A DNA stretch of 42,360 nucleotides, taken from the IMG/VR virus record IMGVR_UViG_3300025789_000072, positions 1 through 42,360 of that record; one strand, 5' to 3'. Below, piece by piece: positions 1-8,351 of this stretch. The position numbers and the translations under genes are program-made. Below the pieces are notes generated by a model that saw only the letters and a program-made list of their open reading frames with translations, was not told where the DNA came from and ran no database searches. Each line of letters begins with the position of its first letter. Position 1 is the stretch's first letter. The DNA comes from a virus.

Positions 1-384
1 GCTTTTACGCCATCGCTATCAACTGACCCTGCAAACAAGGGATATGTTGATGCAGCGGTAGGGGTGAAGTGTATTTATGCTGGGAATATAAATAATGCAA
101 ACACTCCAAAAGCTTCTCAGTTGTTTCCTACATCTGGACTTGGTCTTGCTGGAAGTGTTACCGTAACAAGCGGAACAACTGGCGGTGAAAATTCTTATAC
201 TGTAAGCCACGGAATCGGAAATAGCAATTATTTTGTGACCCTTCAAGGTAGTGATATTTCAAATGAAACAACTTACGCAAATGGCGTTATTTCGATAAGT
301 AACAATTCTTTTATCATTCCTTTAATTGCAAATAGCGGAAAGCAATATCCTAACGTTTCTTTTCAAATTTGGCAATATCAATAA
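1..384 (+). CDS. Fibre-like structural protein, C-terminal part (5' end outside window)
   Basis: The frame is open from base 1 to the stop at 382-384, so only the C-terminal 127 residues are present. It begins with a segment reading DPANKGYVDAAVG, the 'KGYVDAAV' motif that recurs in tail-fibre and other virion fibre proteins. The rest is rich in Ser, Thr, Gly and Asn and looks like a beta-rich C-terminal domain. It lies just upstream of the head genes, so a capsid or tail fibre is the likely role. This rests on the motif and composition; no specific family is recognised. Confidence 0.6.
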   Translation, partial: AFTPSLSTDPANKGYVDAAVGVKCIYAGNINNANTPKASQLFPTSGLGLAGSVTVTSGTTGGENSYTVSHGIGNSNYFVTLQGSDISNETTYANGVISISNNSFIIPLIANSGKQYPNVSFQIWQYQ

Positions 385-385
385 T

Positions 386-589
386 ATGGCAAACGAAAAC
401 AATAAATTAAGTCCACAGGAACGAGGGGAGAAGGTGTATTTACCGCCATTGTATCATCGACTCGTGGAAGCAGAAAAAGATTATACGGGCGATAGTAAAA
501 GTGGGATAATTGCAGCAGCCGTAAAGAAGCATTATGACGCTATGCCGTTAGACCAAAAAAATAATTTACTAAATAGAAATAGAGGGTAG
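386..589 (+). CDS. Small hypothetical protein
   Basis: A 67-residue charged soluble protein beginning MANENNKLSPQERGEKV. The ATG at 386 is preferred over an in-frame upstream start at 326 because it sits 1 nt after the preceding stop and avoids a 60-nt overlap. There is no signal peptide or membrane segment. It contains LPPLYHRLVEAEKDY and a Lys/Asn-rich C terminus. It is followed by a terminator-like hairpin. Function unknown; the position between structural genes suggests a minor head or maturation role (inference). Confidence 0.6.
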   Translation: MANENNKLSPQERGEKVYLPPLYHRLVEAEKDYTGDSKSGIIAAAVKKHYDAMPLDQKNNLLNRNRG

Positions 590-621
590 GTAGTTTTTTT
601 TTCATAGTTTTTATGTGAAAT

Positions 622-652
622 GGGTGGCGTTTCTACGCATAGCCCTTTTTTT
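622..652 (+). terminator. Likely Rho-independent terminator
   Basis: GGGTGGCGT is followed by a short loop and ACGCATAGCCC, then seven T (646-652). The stem pairs GGG with CCC and GCGT with ACGC, with an internal mismatch. It falls after the small gene ending at 589 and before the head operon starting at 726, as expected for a transcript end. The rest of 653-725 shows no clear TAnnTTTG box. Confidence 0.55.
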
Positions 653-725
653 ATGCCACAAATTATTCCAACCCACATATAACCCTTTACTTAATTACCC
701 ATATTGCCATACGTAATTTTACCAC

Positions 726-1907
726 ATGATTTATTGTATTGACCCGACAGTTGACGAGCCTATCATGTTGCTGAATACGCATATTGGTATGGATGATACA
801 GACGGGCAAGGGATAAACGGCTCTTTGTTTCAACAGGAACTTTTGCAACTGGATACTTTAGGCAAGAAACGCATACAGATTTGGATTAACAGCCCCGGAG
901 GCGTAGTAACGGATGGGTACAACATCTACAACGCTATTTTAAAATCCAATACACCCGTGGATACATATTGTGTGGGTTGTGCAGCCTCGATAGCTGGTGT
1001 CATATTCCAAGCAGGGCGCAAAAGGATAATGGCTGATTACGCATGGTTGATGTACCACAACCCATTTGGAAGCGAAAACGGCGACATCATAAAGACGATG
1101 AAAACAAGCATCGTCACAATGATTGAAAAGCGTTCCGGGATGGATGAAGGTTCGGTTAACAAGATGATGAACCGTGAGACATTCATAACTGCACCGGAGG
1201 CTTTGGAAATGAAGTTGTGCGATTCGATAGAAAGCAGTGTAAAGTTAAACACTAAGTATTTACAAAAAATTTCGGATAGCTTACAATTTCACAAGGAATG
1301 CAACAAAGTAGTAAACACTTTTCTAAACACAAATACAAATAAAATGAGCGAGTTAACAAAAATTACAATGCGCTTAAAGCTGAATGACGCAGCCCGTCAG
1401 GAGGATATAGTAGCTGCTATTGATGCCATCGAAAACAGGGCTAAGGTAGCCGAGGAAAAAGCCGTAGAGGTAGAAAACAAGGCTAAAGTAAAAGCCGATG
1501 CCGACATGGAAGAAATGGACGCTTTGAAAACCAAAATCAAGAAATTGCTTGAGGACAAAGAAAAAAACCAAGCCGAGTATGAAGACTGCAAGGCTAAGTT
1601 GGACGCTATGACCAAAGACAAACTTGCCGCAGAGGAAAAAGCAGAAGGCGAAAGGGTAAAGAACATGATTGAGGGTTACGCAAAAATCGGTCGTATCAAG
1701 AATGAGGCTACCGTGGTGCTTGAATGGTGCAACACTGCAAAAGAGTTGGGTTTTGACCGTGTGAAAAACATTATAGAGGCTTTGCCTTTGAATGTAAAAG
1801 CACCAGTCATTACTGATGTGGTAAACACTTTGAAAGAAGGTGAATTGCCCACAACCGCACAAGGGCTGGCAGTTAAAAACAAACTAAAAAGAGAAGGTAA
1901 AATCTAA
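726..1907 (+). CDS. ClpP-like prohead protease fused to scaffold-like domain
   Basis: The N-terminal 190 residues match the ClpP (S14) serine-protease fold used as a phage prohead protease: INSPGG at 54-59, nucleophile Ser88 in CAASIAG, His111 in MYHNP, and an Asp near 166 in the EALEMKLCD segment. The remaining half is a long Lys/Glu/Ala-rich coiled coil (about 215-330), as expected for scaffold. At 393 aa it is much longer than a protease alone. It should cut scaffold and capsid precursors inside the prohead. It is followed after 27 nt by the capsid gene. An internal start at 1344 is described separately. Confidence 0.85.
   Translation: MIYCIDPTVDEPIMLLNTHIGMDDTDGQGINGSLFQQELLQLDTLGKKRIQIWINSPGGVVTDGYNIYNAILKSNTPVDTYCVGCAASIAGVIFQAGRKRIMADYAWLMYHNPFGSENGDIIKTMKTSIVTMIEKRSGMDEGSVNKMMNRETFITAPEALEMKLCDSIESSVKLNTKYLQKISDSLQFHKECNKVVNTFLNTNTNKMSELTKITMRLKLNDAARQEDIVAAIDAIENRAKVAEEKAVEVENKAKVKADADMEEMDALKTKIKKLLEDKEKNQAEYEDCKAKLDAMTKDKLAAEEKAEGERVKNMIEGYAKIGRIKNEATVVLEWCNTAKELGFDRVKNIIEALPLNVKAPVITDVVNTLKEGELPTTAQGLAVKNKLKREGKI
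1344..1907 (+). CDS. Candidate nested scaffold protein from an internal start in the protease gene
   Basis: An in-frame ATG at 1344 follows an A-rich tract (ACAAATACAAATAAA) that looks like the start regions used elsewhere in this genome, for example before the capsid gene at 1935. The product would be 187 aa, beginning MSELTKITMRLKLND, and consists almost entirely of the coiled-coil part without the protease domain. This is the arrangement of lambda C/Nu3 and Mu I/Z, where scaffold is made from an in-frame internal start. The start context is seen in the sequence; use of the start is inferred. Confidence 0.5.
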   Translation: MSELTKITMRLKLNDAARQEDIVAAIDAIENRAKVAEEKAVEVENKAKVKADADMEEMDALKTKIKKLLEDKEKNQAEYEDCKAKLDAMTKDKLAAEEKAEGERVKNMIEGYAKIGRIKNEATVVLEWCNTAKELGFDRVKNIIEALPLNVKAPVITDVVNTLKEGELPTTAQGLAVKNKLKREGKI

Positions 1908-1934
1908 TTTCAGTAAACTTTAAAACAAAATAAA

Positions 1935-2945
1935 ATGGCATTAAATATTCAAGACGTATCGTACTCCGGCACATACGCATCGTATTTCTGGTTGCCCGCA
2001 ACCTTCGGTATGGATACCGTAGAAAAGGGAGTGGTTTACGTTCAAGATGGCATTAAGAAACAACATACGATTGACCGTATGGATTTCTCTAATCCATTGC
2101 AAGAAAGGGCAGCAACGCCTACATCCAGCGGAACGTTCACAATTGACGGTCGTGTATTGACACCACAAGATATTATGCTGTACACCGAGTTCAACCCTCG
2201 TAATTTCGAAGCTAACTTTTTAGCAGAACAATTGAGCCGTACGTTGCTTGCTCGTGAGTTGCCAGTGACAGCCGAAACATACATGATGCAGATTGCGCTT
2301 AACCGTGCATTTGAGCAAGTAGAAACAATGTTGTGGATGGGTTCAACATCTTACACCGCTCCTATTGGTAGTGCTGGTAACGGTCAATTGAAATTCTTTG
2401 ACGGGTTCTTAAAGAAAATGGTAAACGATAGCTCTGTTTATCAAATAGCTAATCCATTGCCGTTAAGCGCAGCCGCTACAAGTGGAAGTGTTTACAACAT
2501 CTTAGACGCTTTAGACGCTTTGATTTCAAGTGCAGCAACCAATAAGAAGGCATTGATAAGCCGTTCAAGCCGATTTAAAAGGATGAAGTTCTTAGTGTCG
2601 GTAAACACTGAACAAATCTACCAAACAGCAATAACACAGGGTACAACCTTTAAAGGTTTGAACACTATGGATGCAGGAGTTAAGCCTTGGAAGGGTTATG
2701 AAGTAGTAACGCTTGCTGGTTTACCTGATAATACAATACTATTCTGTGAATCACTGGACGACACTAGCTCTAACCTTTACATTGGTATGAACAGCACTGA
2801 AGATAACGCTTTACAACTTGAAAAATTACAAGCTAATTCGGAGTTATTCTTCCTTAAAGGGTTAATGAAGTACGATGTACAATATGGGTTCTCTCAAGAA
2901 ATATTCTTGTTTACAACATTGACAGCAGCATCTTTTAACGTTTAA
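1935..2945 (+). CDS. Major capsid protein
   Basis: A 336-aa protein directly after the protease/scaffold gene, the standard place for an HK97-fold capsid protein. It starts MALNIQDVSYSGTYASYFWL and has the mixed alpha/beta, low-Cys composition of capsid proteins, including a helix-rich stretch with LARELPVTAETYMMQIALNRAFEQ (about 100-125). There is no membrane segment. The ATG is preceded by AAACAAAATAAA. The call rests on gene order, size and resemblance to Bacteroidota phage capsid proteins rather than a catalytic motif. Confidence 0.8.
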   Translation: MALNIQDVSYSGTYASYFWLPATFGMDTVEKGVVYVQDGIKKQHTIDRMDFSNPLQERAATPTSSGTFTIDGRVLTPQDIMLYTEFNPRNFEANFLAEQLSRTLLARELPVTAETYMMQIALNRAFEQVETMLWMGSTSYTAPIGSAGNGQLKFFDGFLKKMVNDSSVYQIANPLPLSAAATSGSVYNILDALDALISSAATNKKALISRSSRFKRMKFLVSVNTEQIYQTAITQGTTFKGLNTMDAGVKPWKGYEVVTLAGLPDNTILFCESLDDTSSNLYIGMNSTEDNALQLEKLQANSELFFLKGLMKYDVQYGFSQEIFLFTTLTAASFNV

Positions 2946-2956
2946 AATTTATAAAA

Positions 2957-3388
2957 ATGAAAAAAGTATTTTCAATATTGGCTTTATTGGTTTGCCTAAC
3001 AACCATTTCGAATGCACAATCTACGGGTCCACGTTTTGACACAACAAGGGCAGGAGATAATACAGGTCGTGTGTTGACTTACCGCTGGTACACCATGACA
3101 GATGCAACAGGCGCAGACAGCCTATCCATTACTCCACGGGCATGGTTAACCACTTTGCCTATTGCTTTGGTTGATAGCTTTACATTGAAACAACCAAGCA
3201 TTGTTTCTTCTTACGCTGGTGACAATATTAAGATTATAGCAACAGGCGCAAGTGGAACGAAGATTAAATTTTACGGGTCGTACTGGAAAACAACCGGAAC
3301 TGCCACGCTATCTACTAATGGGAGGGCGGTAATAGATTTAGTTTTTGATGGTGCATATTGGGTAGAGGCTAATCGAACAGTTCAATAA
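2957..3388 (+). CDS. Signal-peptide protein after the capsid gene, possible decoration protein
   Basis: A 143-aa protein with a clear Sec signal peptide: MKKVFSILALLVCLTTISNA followed by Gln21, so cleavage would leave Gln at +1 as in the Bacteroidetes Q-rule. The mature part is about 120 aa, Thr/Ser/Gly rich, with a beta-rich C-terminal domain (SYAGDNIKIIATG, FDGAYWVEANRTVQ). It starts 11 nt after the capsid gene, where a head decoration protein would be expected, but a secretion signal is odd for a cytoplasmically assembled head. Function is inferred from position only. Confidence 0.65.
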   Translation: MKKVFSILALLVCLTTISNAQSTGPRFDTTRAGDNTGRVLTYRWYTMTDATGADSLSITPRAWLTTLPIALVDSFTLKQPSIVSSYAGDNIKIIATGASGTKIKFYGSYWKTTGTATLSTNGRAVIDLVFDGAYWVEANRTVQ

Positions 3389-3389
3389 A

Positions 3390-3566
3390 ATGGATACTAC
3401 TAAAGTATTTGAGGCGTTGCCTCATGTAACCGAGATATGGGTAACAGCAGATGGAAATTTTCACTTGCACCCACATTACGGTGGAGAAAAAGTTTCACGT
3501 GGAACATTCGAAGAAAAAAAAGAGGTAGTAAAAAAGGCTACCACTAAAAATAAACAAAATGGCTAG
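3390..3566 (+). CDS. Small hypothetical protein in the head-tail cluster
   Basis: A 58-aa gene starting 1 nt after the previous stop and overlapping the next gene by 8 nt (ATGGCTAG), which suggests translational coupling. It begins MDTTKVFEALPHVTEIWV and contains DGNFHLHPHYGGEKVSRGTF, then a Lys/Glu-rich tail. The His-rich middle could bind metal, but nothing proves it. Its place between capsid and sheath suggests a head-tail joining or minor virion part. Confidence 0.65.
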   Translation: MDTTKVFEALPHVTEIWVTADGNFHLHPHYGGEKVSRGTFEEKKEVVKKATTKNKQNG

Positions 3567-5085
3567 ACCAGATATAGTTTTCATAAAGGGTCAAGGAGCA
3601 AGCAAGAGGGTAGCACCGGGACAAGACTACATTAGTGGCTTATTGCTTTACACGGGTTCTTTGCCAAGTGGTTTTACCACAACAAACAACACAAAGGCAC
3701 TTTATAGTATCGTTGATGCTGAAAATGCGGGGATACTTCCTAACTACGCCGATGCAACTGCTGCCACAGCTACTTATTTGATTTCTACAAAAGGCAACAC
3801 TGGAGATACAATAGCATGGATTTATACAGGTGCGCAAGGTGCAATATTGAACTTAGGTACTTACACTGTTGGCAGTAGCGATACTACCATAGCCTTACAA
3901 GGGGCTGCATGGGCTGCCGTTATCAATGCGGGAACGAATATCCATGGTTGTACCGCTTCATTTACAACGGCAACATTAACGGTAACGCTCCCTAAGTCAC
4001 AGGGTATATTTCCAAACAGCGGTACACCTAACGCAGTAACCACTACTGGTGCTTTTGCTGGTACACTTACCCAAAATGCAAGTGCGGGGGTAGCGAGTAA
4101 ACAGGCGATTTGGCATTACCATATAAGTGAGTTTTTCCGTGGCAATCCCAATAGCGTTTTATGGATTGGATTTTATCCAGTTCCTTCTACCTACACATTT
4201 GCAGAGATTACACTTTTGCAAACTGCAAGTGGCGGAACAATCAGGCAAATGGGCGTGTATAAGGATGCCGCAGCATGGGCAAGCGCAGACCTTACGGCTA
4301 TCAATACGCAAGTAGTAACATACAACGATAACAAGCATAAGCCACTATCCGTATTGTACGCAGCAGACCTATCAGGCACTAGCGACATTACTACTGTTTA
4401 TGATTTGTCAACTTTAAGCGCAAACAAGGTAAGTTCAATTATAGGTCAAGACGGAAACGCTTTGGGTAATTTCCTTTACCTTACTTATGGTAAATCAATC
4501 ACACACTTAGGTATTGCTTTAGGATTGCTTTCATTGAGTGCGGTAAGTGAAGATTTTGGCGAACCTGCAAAGTTCAATATTTCAGATGGCACGGAAAACG
4601 CCGTTCCAGCTTTTGCAAATGGGCAGTTGCTATCAGCTCCAGCTTTGAGCGATTCAGCTTTGGATGCAATAAATAACAAACGCCACATTTTCGCACAGCA
4701 ATATATTGGTTACAGTGGGACTTTCTTTGTGGATAACCACACCGCCATTAGTGCAAGTAGTGATTACGCCTATATCAATGACAATAGGGTAATCGACAAG
4801 GCTACCCGTGGTATTTATACTGCTTTGATACCTTACCTTAAAAGTAGGCTAATAAAGAACGCAGACGGAACGTTGACTACAACGACTATTTCTTTCTTGC
4901 AAAATCAATGCCTTGCACCACTTTATCAAATGAATAGGGACGGCGATTTAAGCACAGTATCTACTAGTGATGTTTATATAGACCCTACGCAAAATGTGAC
5001 AAGTACAAGTACTTTGGTTATAACGGTATTATTGAATGAGGATGCAATTGCAAGGAATATTCAGATACCAATTAGTTACAAATAA
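3559..5085 (+). CDS. Contractile tail sheath protein (DUF2586-like)
   Basis: A 508-aa protein whose N terminus (MARPDIVFIKGQGASKRVAPG, then DYISGLLLY) matches the DUF2586 family of Bacteroidota phages, which are tail sheath proteins of the Mu type. The C-terminal domain carries GYSGTFFVDNHTA, YINDNRVIDKATRGIYTAL and a final beta strand ITVLLNEDAIARNIQIPISYK, as in sheath subunits that add a strand to their neighbours. It is followed by the tube gene, the usual sheath-tube pair. It shows that the virus is a contractile-tail phage. Confidence 0.85.
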   Translation: MARPDIVFIKGQGASKRVAPGQDYISGLLLYTGSLPSGFTTTNNTKALYSIVDAENAGILPNYADATAATATYLISTKGNTGDTIAWIYTGAQGAILNLGTYTVGSSDTTIALQGAAWAAVINAGTNIHGCTASFTTATLTVTLPKSQGIFPNSGTPNAVTTTGAFAGTLTQNASAGVASKQAIWHYHISEFFRGNPNSVLWIGFYPVPSTYTFAEITLLQTASGGTIRQMGVYKDAAAWASADLTAINTQVVTYNDNKHKPLSVLYAADLSGTSDITTVYDLSTLSANKVSSIIGQDGNALGNFLYLTYGKSITHLGIALGLLSLSAVSEDFGEPAKFNISDGTENAVPAFANGQLLSAPALSDSALDAINNKRHIFAQQYIGYSGTFFVDNHTAISASSDYAYINDNRVIDKATRGIYTALIPYLKSRLIKNADGTLTTTTISFLQNQCLAPLYQMNRDGDLSTVSTSDVYIDPTQNVTSTSTLVITVLLNEDAIARNIQIPISYK

Positions 5086-5096
5086 ATTTACAAGAT

Positions 5097-5510
5097 ATGA
5101 CCCCGTTAATAAATGGTGTGAATTATAACTACGCAAGTATCCAGTTCGTTTTGTTCGGCGTTCCCGTTGTTGGTATCACCGATATTAAATACACCTCAAA
5201 GCAAGAAAAGACCAATAATTACGGTGCAGGATATGAACCTGTTAGCCGTGGTTACGGAAAGAAAGAGTATGATGGTGCGATAGAGGTGTATCAGGACGAA
5301 TGGAAGAAAGTTATTGCAGCATCTCCCAATCGTGACCCATTGTCTATTCCTTGGTTTGATATTACCGTTACTTATGGTGACAGCTTAGCTAATTTGACTA
5401 CCGACATTTTACAGGCGGCAGAATTTTTGGAAGACCCGTTCGAGGCAAAAACAGGCGACACTAAATTAATGGCAAAAATCCCATTGATAATCGGCAAGAT
5501 ACTTAAATAG
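5097..5510 (+). CDS. Tail tube protein
   Basis: A 137-aa protein immediately after the sheath gene. Size and pattern fit phage tail tube subunits: an N-terminal strand region (INGVNYNYASIQFVLFG), then GAGYEPVSRGYGKKEYDGAIEVY, the loop region typical of Mu gpM and related tube proteins. It would polymerise inside the sheath as the DNA conduit. The ATG lies 11 nt after the sheath stop. Confidence 0.8.
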   Translation: MTPLINGVNYNYASIQFVLFGVPVVGITDIKYTSKQEKTNNYGAGYEPVSRGYGKKEYDGAIEVYQDEWKKVIAASPNRDPLSIPWFDITVTYGDSLANLTTDILQAAEFLEDPFEAKTGDTKLMAKIPLIIGKILK

Positions 5511-5515
5511 AAATT

Positions 5516-5920
5516 ATGGCAATAAAGAAAACAGTAGAAGATACGCAACCTAAAATTGATATTGATTATAGCGTATTGAGTGAGCAAGAGACATTGGACT
5601 TAGAAGCCCACGCAGCGCAATTGGCAAAAAAACACGGTGCAAGCAAGGTGCATATTTATGTAGCTATTGACCCCGAAACAAAGGAAAGGATTGTAGGGTT
5701 CTATAAAGATCCAAGCTATATCCAAAAGATTTACGCTATGGATAAGATTGCCACAGTGGGTATGTTTACGGCGGGGGAGGAGTTAAGGTCGGCATTGGTA
5801 TTAAAGGGTGAGGGCGAGAGCGATTCACGCATTTACACGGTTGATGATTACAAGCTGTCTATGGCAAGTGCATGTATAACATTGATACAAGTTGCCAAAA
5901 ATGCCTTTAAAAAAAAATAG
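5516..5920 (+). CDS. Tail assembly chaperone, short form (gpG-like)
   Basis: A 134-aa protein between tube and tape measure, the conserved position of the tail assembly chaperone that coats the tape measure during tail assembly. It ends on three Lys codons in a run of nine A (5909-5917) and TAG. The N terminus is MAIKKTVEDTQPKIDIDYSVL, followed by an alpha/beta domain with KHGASKVHIYVAIDPETKER. The neighbours and the slippery end support the call more than primary sequence does. Confidence 0.75.
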   Translation: MAIKKTVEDTQPKIDIDYSVLSEQETLDLEAHAAQLAKKHGASKVHIYVAIDPETKERIVGFYKDPSYIQKIYAMDKIATVGMFTAGEELRSALVLKGEGESDSRIYTVDDYKLSMASACITLIQVAKNAFKKK

Positions 5921-6087
5921 CTGAATACGAAGATATTGTAAATGGTTCGCCTACGGGCAGGATGGCGGCGTTAATACGCTGCCATCTTCGTTTAGACCCC
6001 GACCTGATGAATGAAGATGAATTTGCAAAATCATGGTGCCAGGTAAAGTATTATTTAAGCGTTGTTCACCAAGTAGAATTTAAGTAA
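5516..6087 (+). CDS. Tail assembly chaperone, -1 frameshift form (gpGT-like)
   Basis: Slipping back one base on the A9 run at 5909-5917 continues the chaperone into an open -1 frame for 56 residues beginning IAEYEDIVNGSPTGRMAAL and ending HQVEFK at the TAA 6085-6087. The extension has no good start of its own and fills the otherwise empty gap up to the tape measure, whose ATG (6087) overlaps its stop. This is the lambda G/GT arrangement. A_AAA_AAA in the right phase is visible; the frameshift itself is inferred. Confidence 0.75.
5909..5986 (+). promoter_or_regulatory. Programmed -1 frameshift site with downstream hairpin
   Basis: The slippery heptamer A_AAA_AAA lies inside nine A (5909-5917), directly before the zero-frame TAG. 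Further on, GATGGCGGCG (5961-5970) pairs with CGCTGCCATC (5977-5986) across a six-base loop, ten pairs with one G-U. The spacing of about 43 nt is longer than the usual 5-9 nt, so the hairpin may not be the stimulator. Confidence 0.65.
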
Positions 6088-7655
6088 TGGCAGATAATAT
6101 AGTTGAATATATTTTAGGGCTTAAAGACGAAATGTCACCTAAGCTTGACGAGGCTACAAACCATGTCAAGAAGATGGAAGGGGCTTTTGGTGGATTGAAA
6201 GAAACGGTTTTGCACACAGTGGAAGCGTTGGGGGTTTCTTTTGCCATATTCAAGGGCATGGAGTTTATAGGAGAGGCTAGGGAGTATGTGGAAAAGCTAG
6301 ATAAAGCCGAGGCTAACCTTGCCAATACCATGCAAAACATGGGCAACTACTCAAAAGAAGCCTTTGAGAAAGCCACAGGTGCAGCCGATGCGCTCTATCA
6401 TAAGACAGGATATGCCAAAGATGAGATATTAGGTTTACAGGCACAACTAGGATTGTTGGGCAACGTATCAGAAGAAGAAATGGGGCGTATAGAAAAAGTC
6501 AGTGCCGACTTTGCCGCTAAGTTTGGTGGTGGTATCCAAGAAGCAGGTAATATGCTTGCAAAAGCCATCAACAATCCCGAAATGGCTCGTAGGTTAGGGA
6601 TGCAATTAAAGATTGACCCCGCCGTAATGGAGCATATCCAAAACCTTGCAAAACACGGCAAGGAAGCGCAAGCCCGTTTGGAACTATTGAAGATTGCAGA
6701 AGAAAAAGTAGGGGGTGCAGCAGAAGCGATGTTCAATGCCGACCCGTTGGCAAGGTTTAATGTTGCCATGACGGACGTAAAGGAAATGGTGGGCAAGGCT
6801 GCAATAAGCGCAACAGAACTATTAGCCCCCGCACTTGAAAGTATCGCCAACTTTATGAGGGACACGGGAAAAGCCGCAAAAGAAATGGGCAAGTGGCTAA
6901 GTGACAATAAAAACATCTTACAAGATATAGGGGTGGGATTGTTGGCAGGTGCGGCAGCTTTTGGCGTAATGACAGTAGCAATGAATGCGAATGCAATTGC
7001 AGCCGCAATAGATGCAAGTATCAATGAAGGGTTAGCAATGGCAATAACAGCTTGTGGGATTGCCCAAGAATTTCTTAACGCAGCTTTTATAGCTTCCCCC
7101 ATTGGTTGGATAGTTGCGGGGGTAGCTGCTTTAGCAGCAGGTGTAATGGCTTTGGTGCATCATTTCGGCTCATTTAACGCCGCAATGTCCGCAACATGGG
7201 AAATGATAAAGGCTTTTGGTATTGGGGTGGCAAAGGTTTGGTGGGGAGTACAAGAAGCTATAGTAGGCGGATTGACGCTTAACCCTGAACTCATTAAAAA
7301 AGGAGTGGCAGATAGTATAAGTGCAGTAAAAGAAGCATCGGATACAATCAAAGCCGTTTGGAACAATAAAGATGCCCAAGATGCCGCCGCCAAAAACAAA
7401 GGCTTAGTCCCGGGAAAAGAAACGGAAGGCAAAAAGGGTAAAGATGGTGCAGCCGCTATAATTGCCGACCCCAAAACAAAAGCTACGGGTCAAAAGAATG
7501 TAAACATACACATTGCCATAAATGGGGGATTGATACATGGTGATTTCAAGATTGTAACCAACAAACTAGGTGAAGGATTGGGCAAAGTGAAGGATATGGT
7601 TGCCGAGGCTTTGACAGGAGCGATTAATGACAGCCAAATTGTAGCAACCAACTAA
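6087..7655 (+). CDS. Tape measure protein
   Basis: A 522-aa, Ala/Lys/Glu-rich, mostly helical protein after the chaperone genes. Two hydrophobic segments (about 282-300 and 334-357, the latter including SPIGWIVAGVAALAAGVMAL) are typical of tape measures, which set tail length and help DNA entry. Only 522 aa implies a fairly short tail, near 80 nm at about 0.15 nm per residue (rule of thumb). Its ATG overlaps the frameshift stop by 1 nt, so translation is coupled to the chaperone. Confidence 0.85.
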   Translation: MADNIVEYILGLKDEMSPKLDEATNHVKKMEGAFGGLKETVLHTVEALGVSFAIFKGMEFIGEAREYVEKLDKAEANLANTMQNMGNYSKEAFEKATGAADALYHKTGYAKDEILGLQAQLGLLGNVSEEEMGRIEKVSADFAAKFGGGIQEAGNMLAKAINNPEMARRLGMQLKIDPAVMEHIQNLAKHGKEAQARLELLKIAEEKVGGAAEAMFNADPLARFNVAMTDVKEMVGKAAISATELLAPALESIANFMRDTGKAAKEMGKWLSDNKNILQDIGVGLLAGAAAFGVMTVAMNANAIAAAIDASINEGLAMAITACGIAQEFLNAAFIASPIGWIVAGVAALAAGVMALVHHFGSFNAAMSATWEMIKAFGIGVAKVWWGVQEAIVGGLTLNPELIKKGVADSISAVKEASDTIKAVWNNKDAQDAAAKNKGLVPGKETEGKKGKDGAAAIIADPKTKATGQKNVNIHIAINGGLIHGDFKIVTNKLGEGLGKVKDMVAEALTGAINDSQIVATN

Positions 7656-7661
7656 TTAGAT

Positions 7662-8351
7662 ATGTCAGATAAATTCATCATACCGACAATAACGCCGCAA
7701 AGCCTACTTAATACGGGGTTACAGGTTGCGGCGCAGATAGCCACCGAGTTAGCGGGGGAGGCACGCAACAATGCACCCAAGTCTAACCCGTACACTAAAG
7801 GCATTGCAACGATACAGCCACATTTATCATTTGAGACAAATAGCCCCTATGATGGCAAGATAGCAAGCAACGACCCTGATTTGCCACTATATGCAAGCGA
7901 TTTGGGAACGCCTGTTTATGCAGACGTGACCTTTGATAGCATCACTTATACGGACAATAACAACAAGTCTATCACTACGCCTTCTATGACTTTGCAGGCT
8001 ATTTTAATCGATGTTGTATTTCCGAGAAATATTGTAAAGACTGAAATACAAGGAACGGATGGAACTGTTAAGGAATATATCGGCGAGGGAGATGCACAAA
8101 TAACATTTAGGGGAGTGTTGACCGGGACAAATGGAAGTTACCCAAGTGAAGACGTATCAACTTTATTAAAGATTATCAAAGCACCCGTTGCTATCCCTGT
8201 TACGTGTACCTACTTGAATGACAAGGGGATTTACAATGTAGTTTTTGAGGATAGGACGCTCGGACAAACAGAGGGCGGTTATAGTTACCAAACTTTTTCA
8301 TTGCCCGCAATTTCGGATACCCCACAAGAATTATCAATGGCACAAAAATAA
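7662..8351 (+). CDS. Baseplate-proximal protein, DUF6046-like
   Basis: A 229-aa protein between tape measure and hub, the place of the Mu gpN / LysM-type proteins that bind the tape measure end and start the baseplate. The sequence (IDVVFPRNIVKTEIQGTDGTVKEYIGEGDAQITFRGVL) resembles the DUF6046 family of Bacteroidota phages. Its stop shares one base with the next start (TAATG). Confidence 0.65.
   Translation: MSDKFIIPTITPQSLLNTGLQVAAQIATELAGEARNNAPKSNPYTKGIATIQPHLSFETNSPYDGKIASNDPDLPLYASDLGTPVYADVTFDSITYTDNNNKSITTPSMTLQAILIDVVFPRNIVKTEIQGTDGTVKEYIGEGDAQITFRGVLTGTNGSYPSEDVSTLLKIIKAPVAIPVTCTYLNDKGIYNVVFEDRTLGQTEGGYSYQTFSLPAISDTPQELSMAQK

Noticed and set aside
1374-1862. Minus-strand frame of 162 codons opposite the scaffold part
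   Set aside because: Phe/Val-rich antisense of a Lys/Glu/Ala-rich coiled coil; no start region or neighbours on that strand.
6398-7102. Long minus-strand open frame (234 codons) opposite the tape measure gene
   Set aside because: It lies fully inside the clear tape measure gene, is Ala/Ser/Pro rich as expected for the antisense of Ala/Gly codons, and all nearby genes run the other way.
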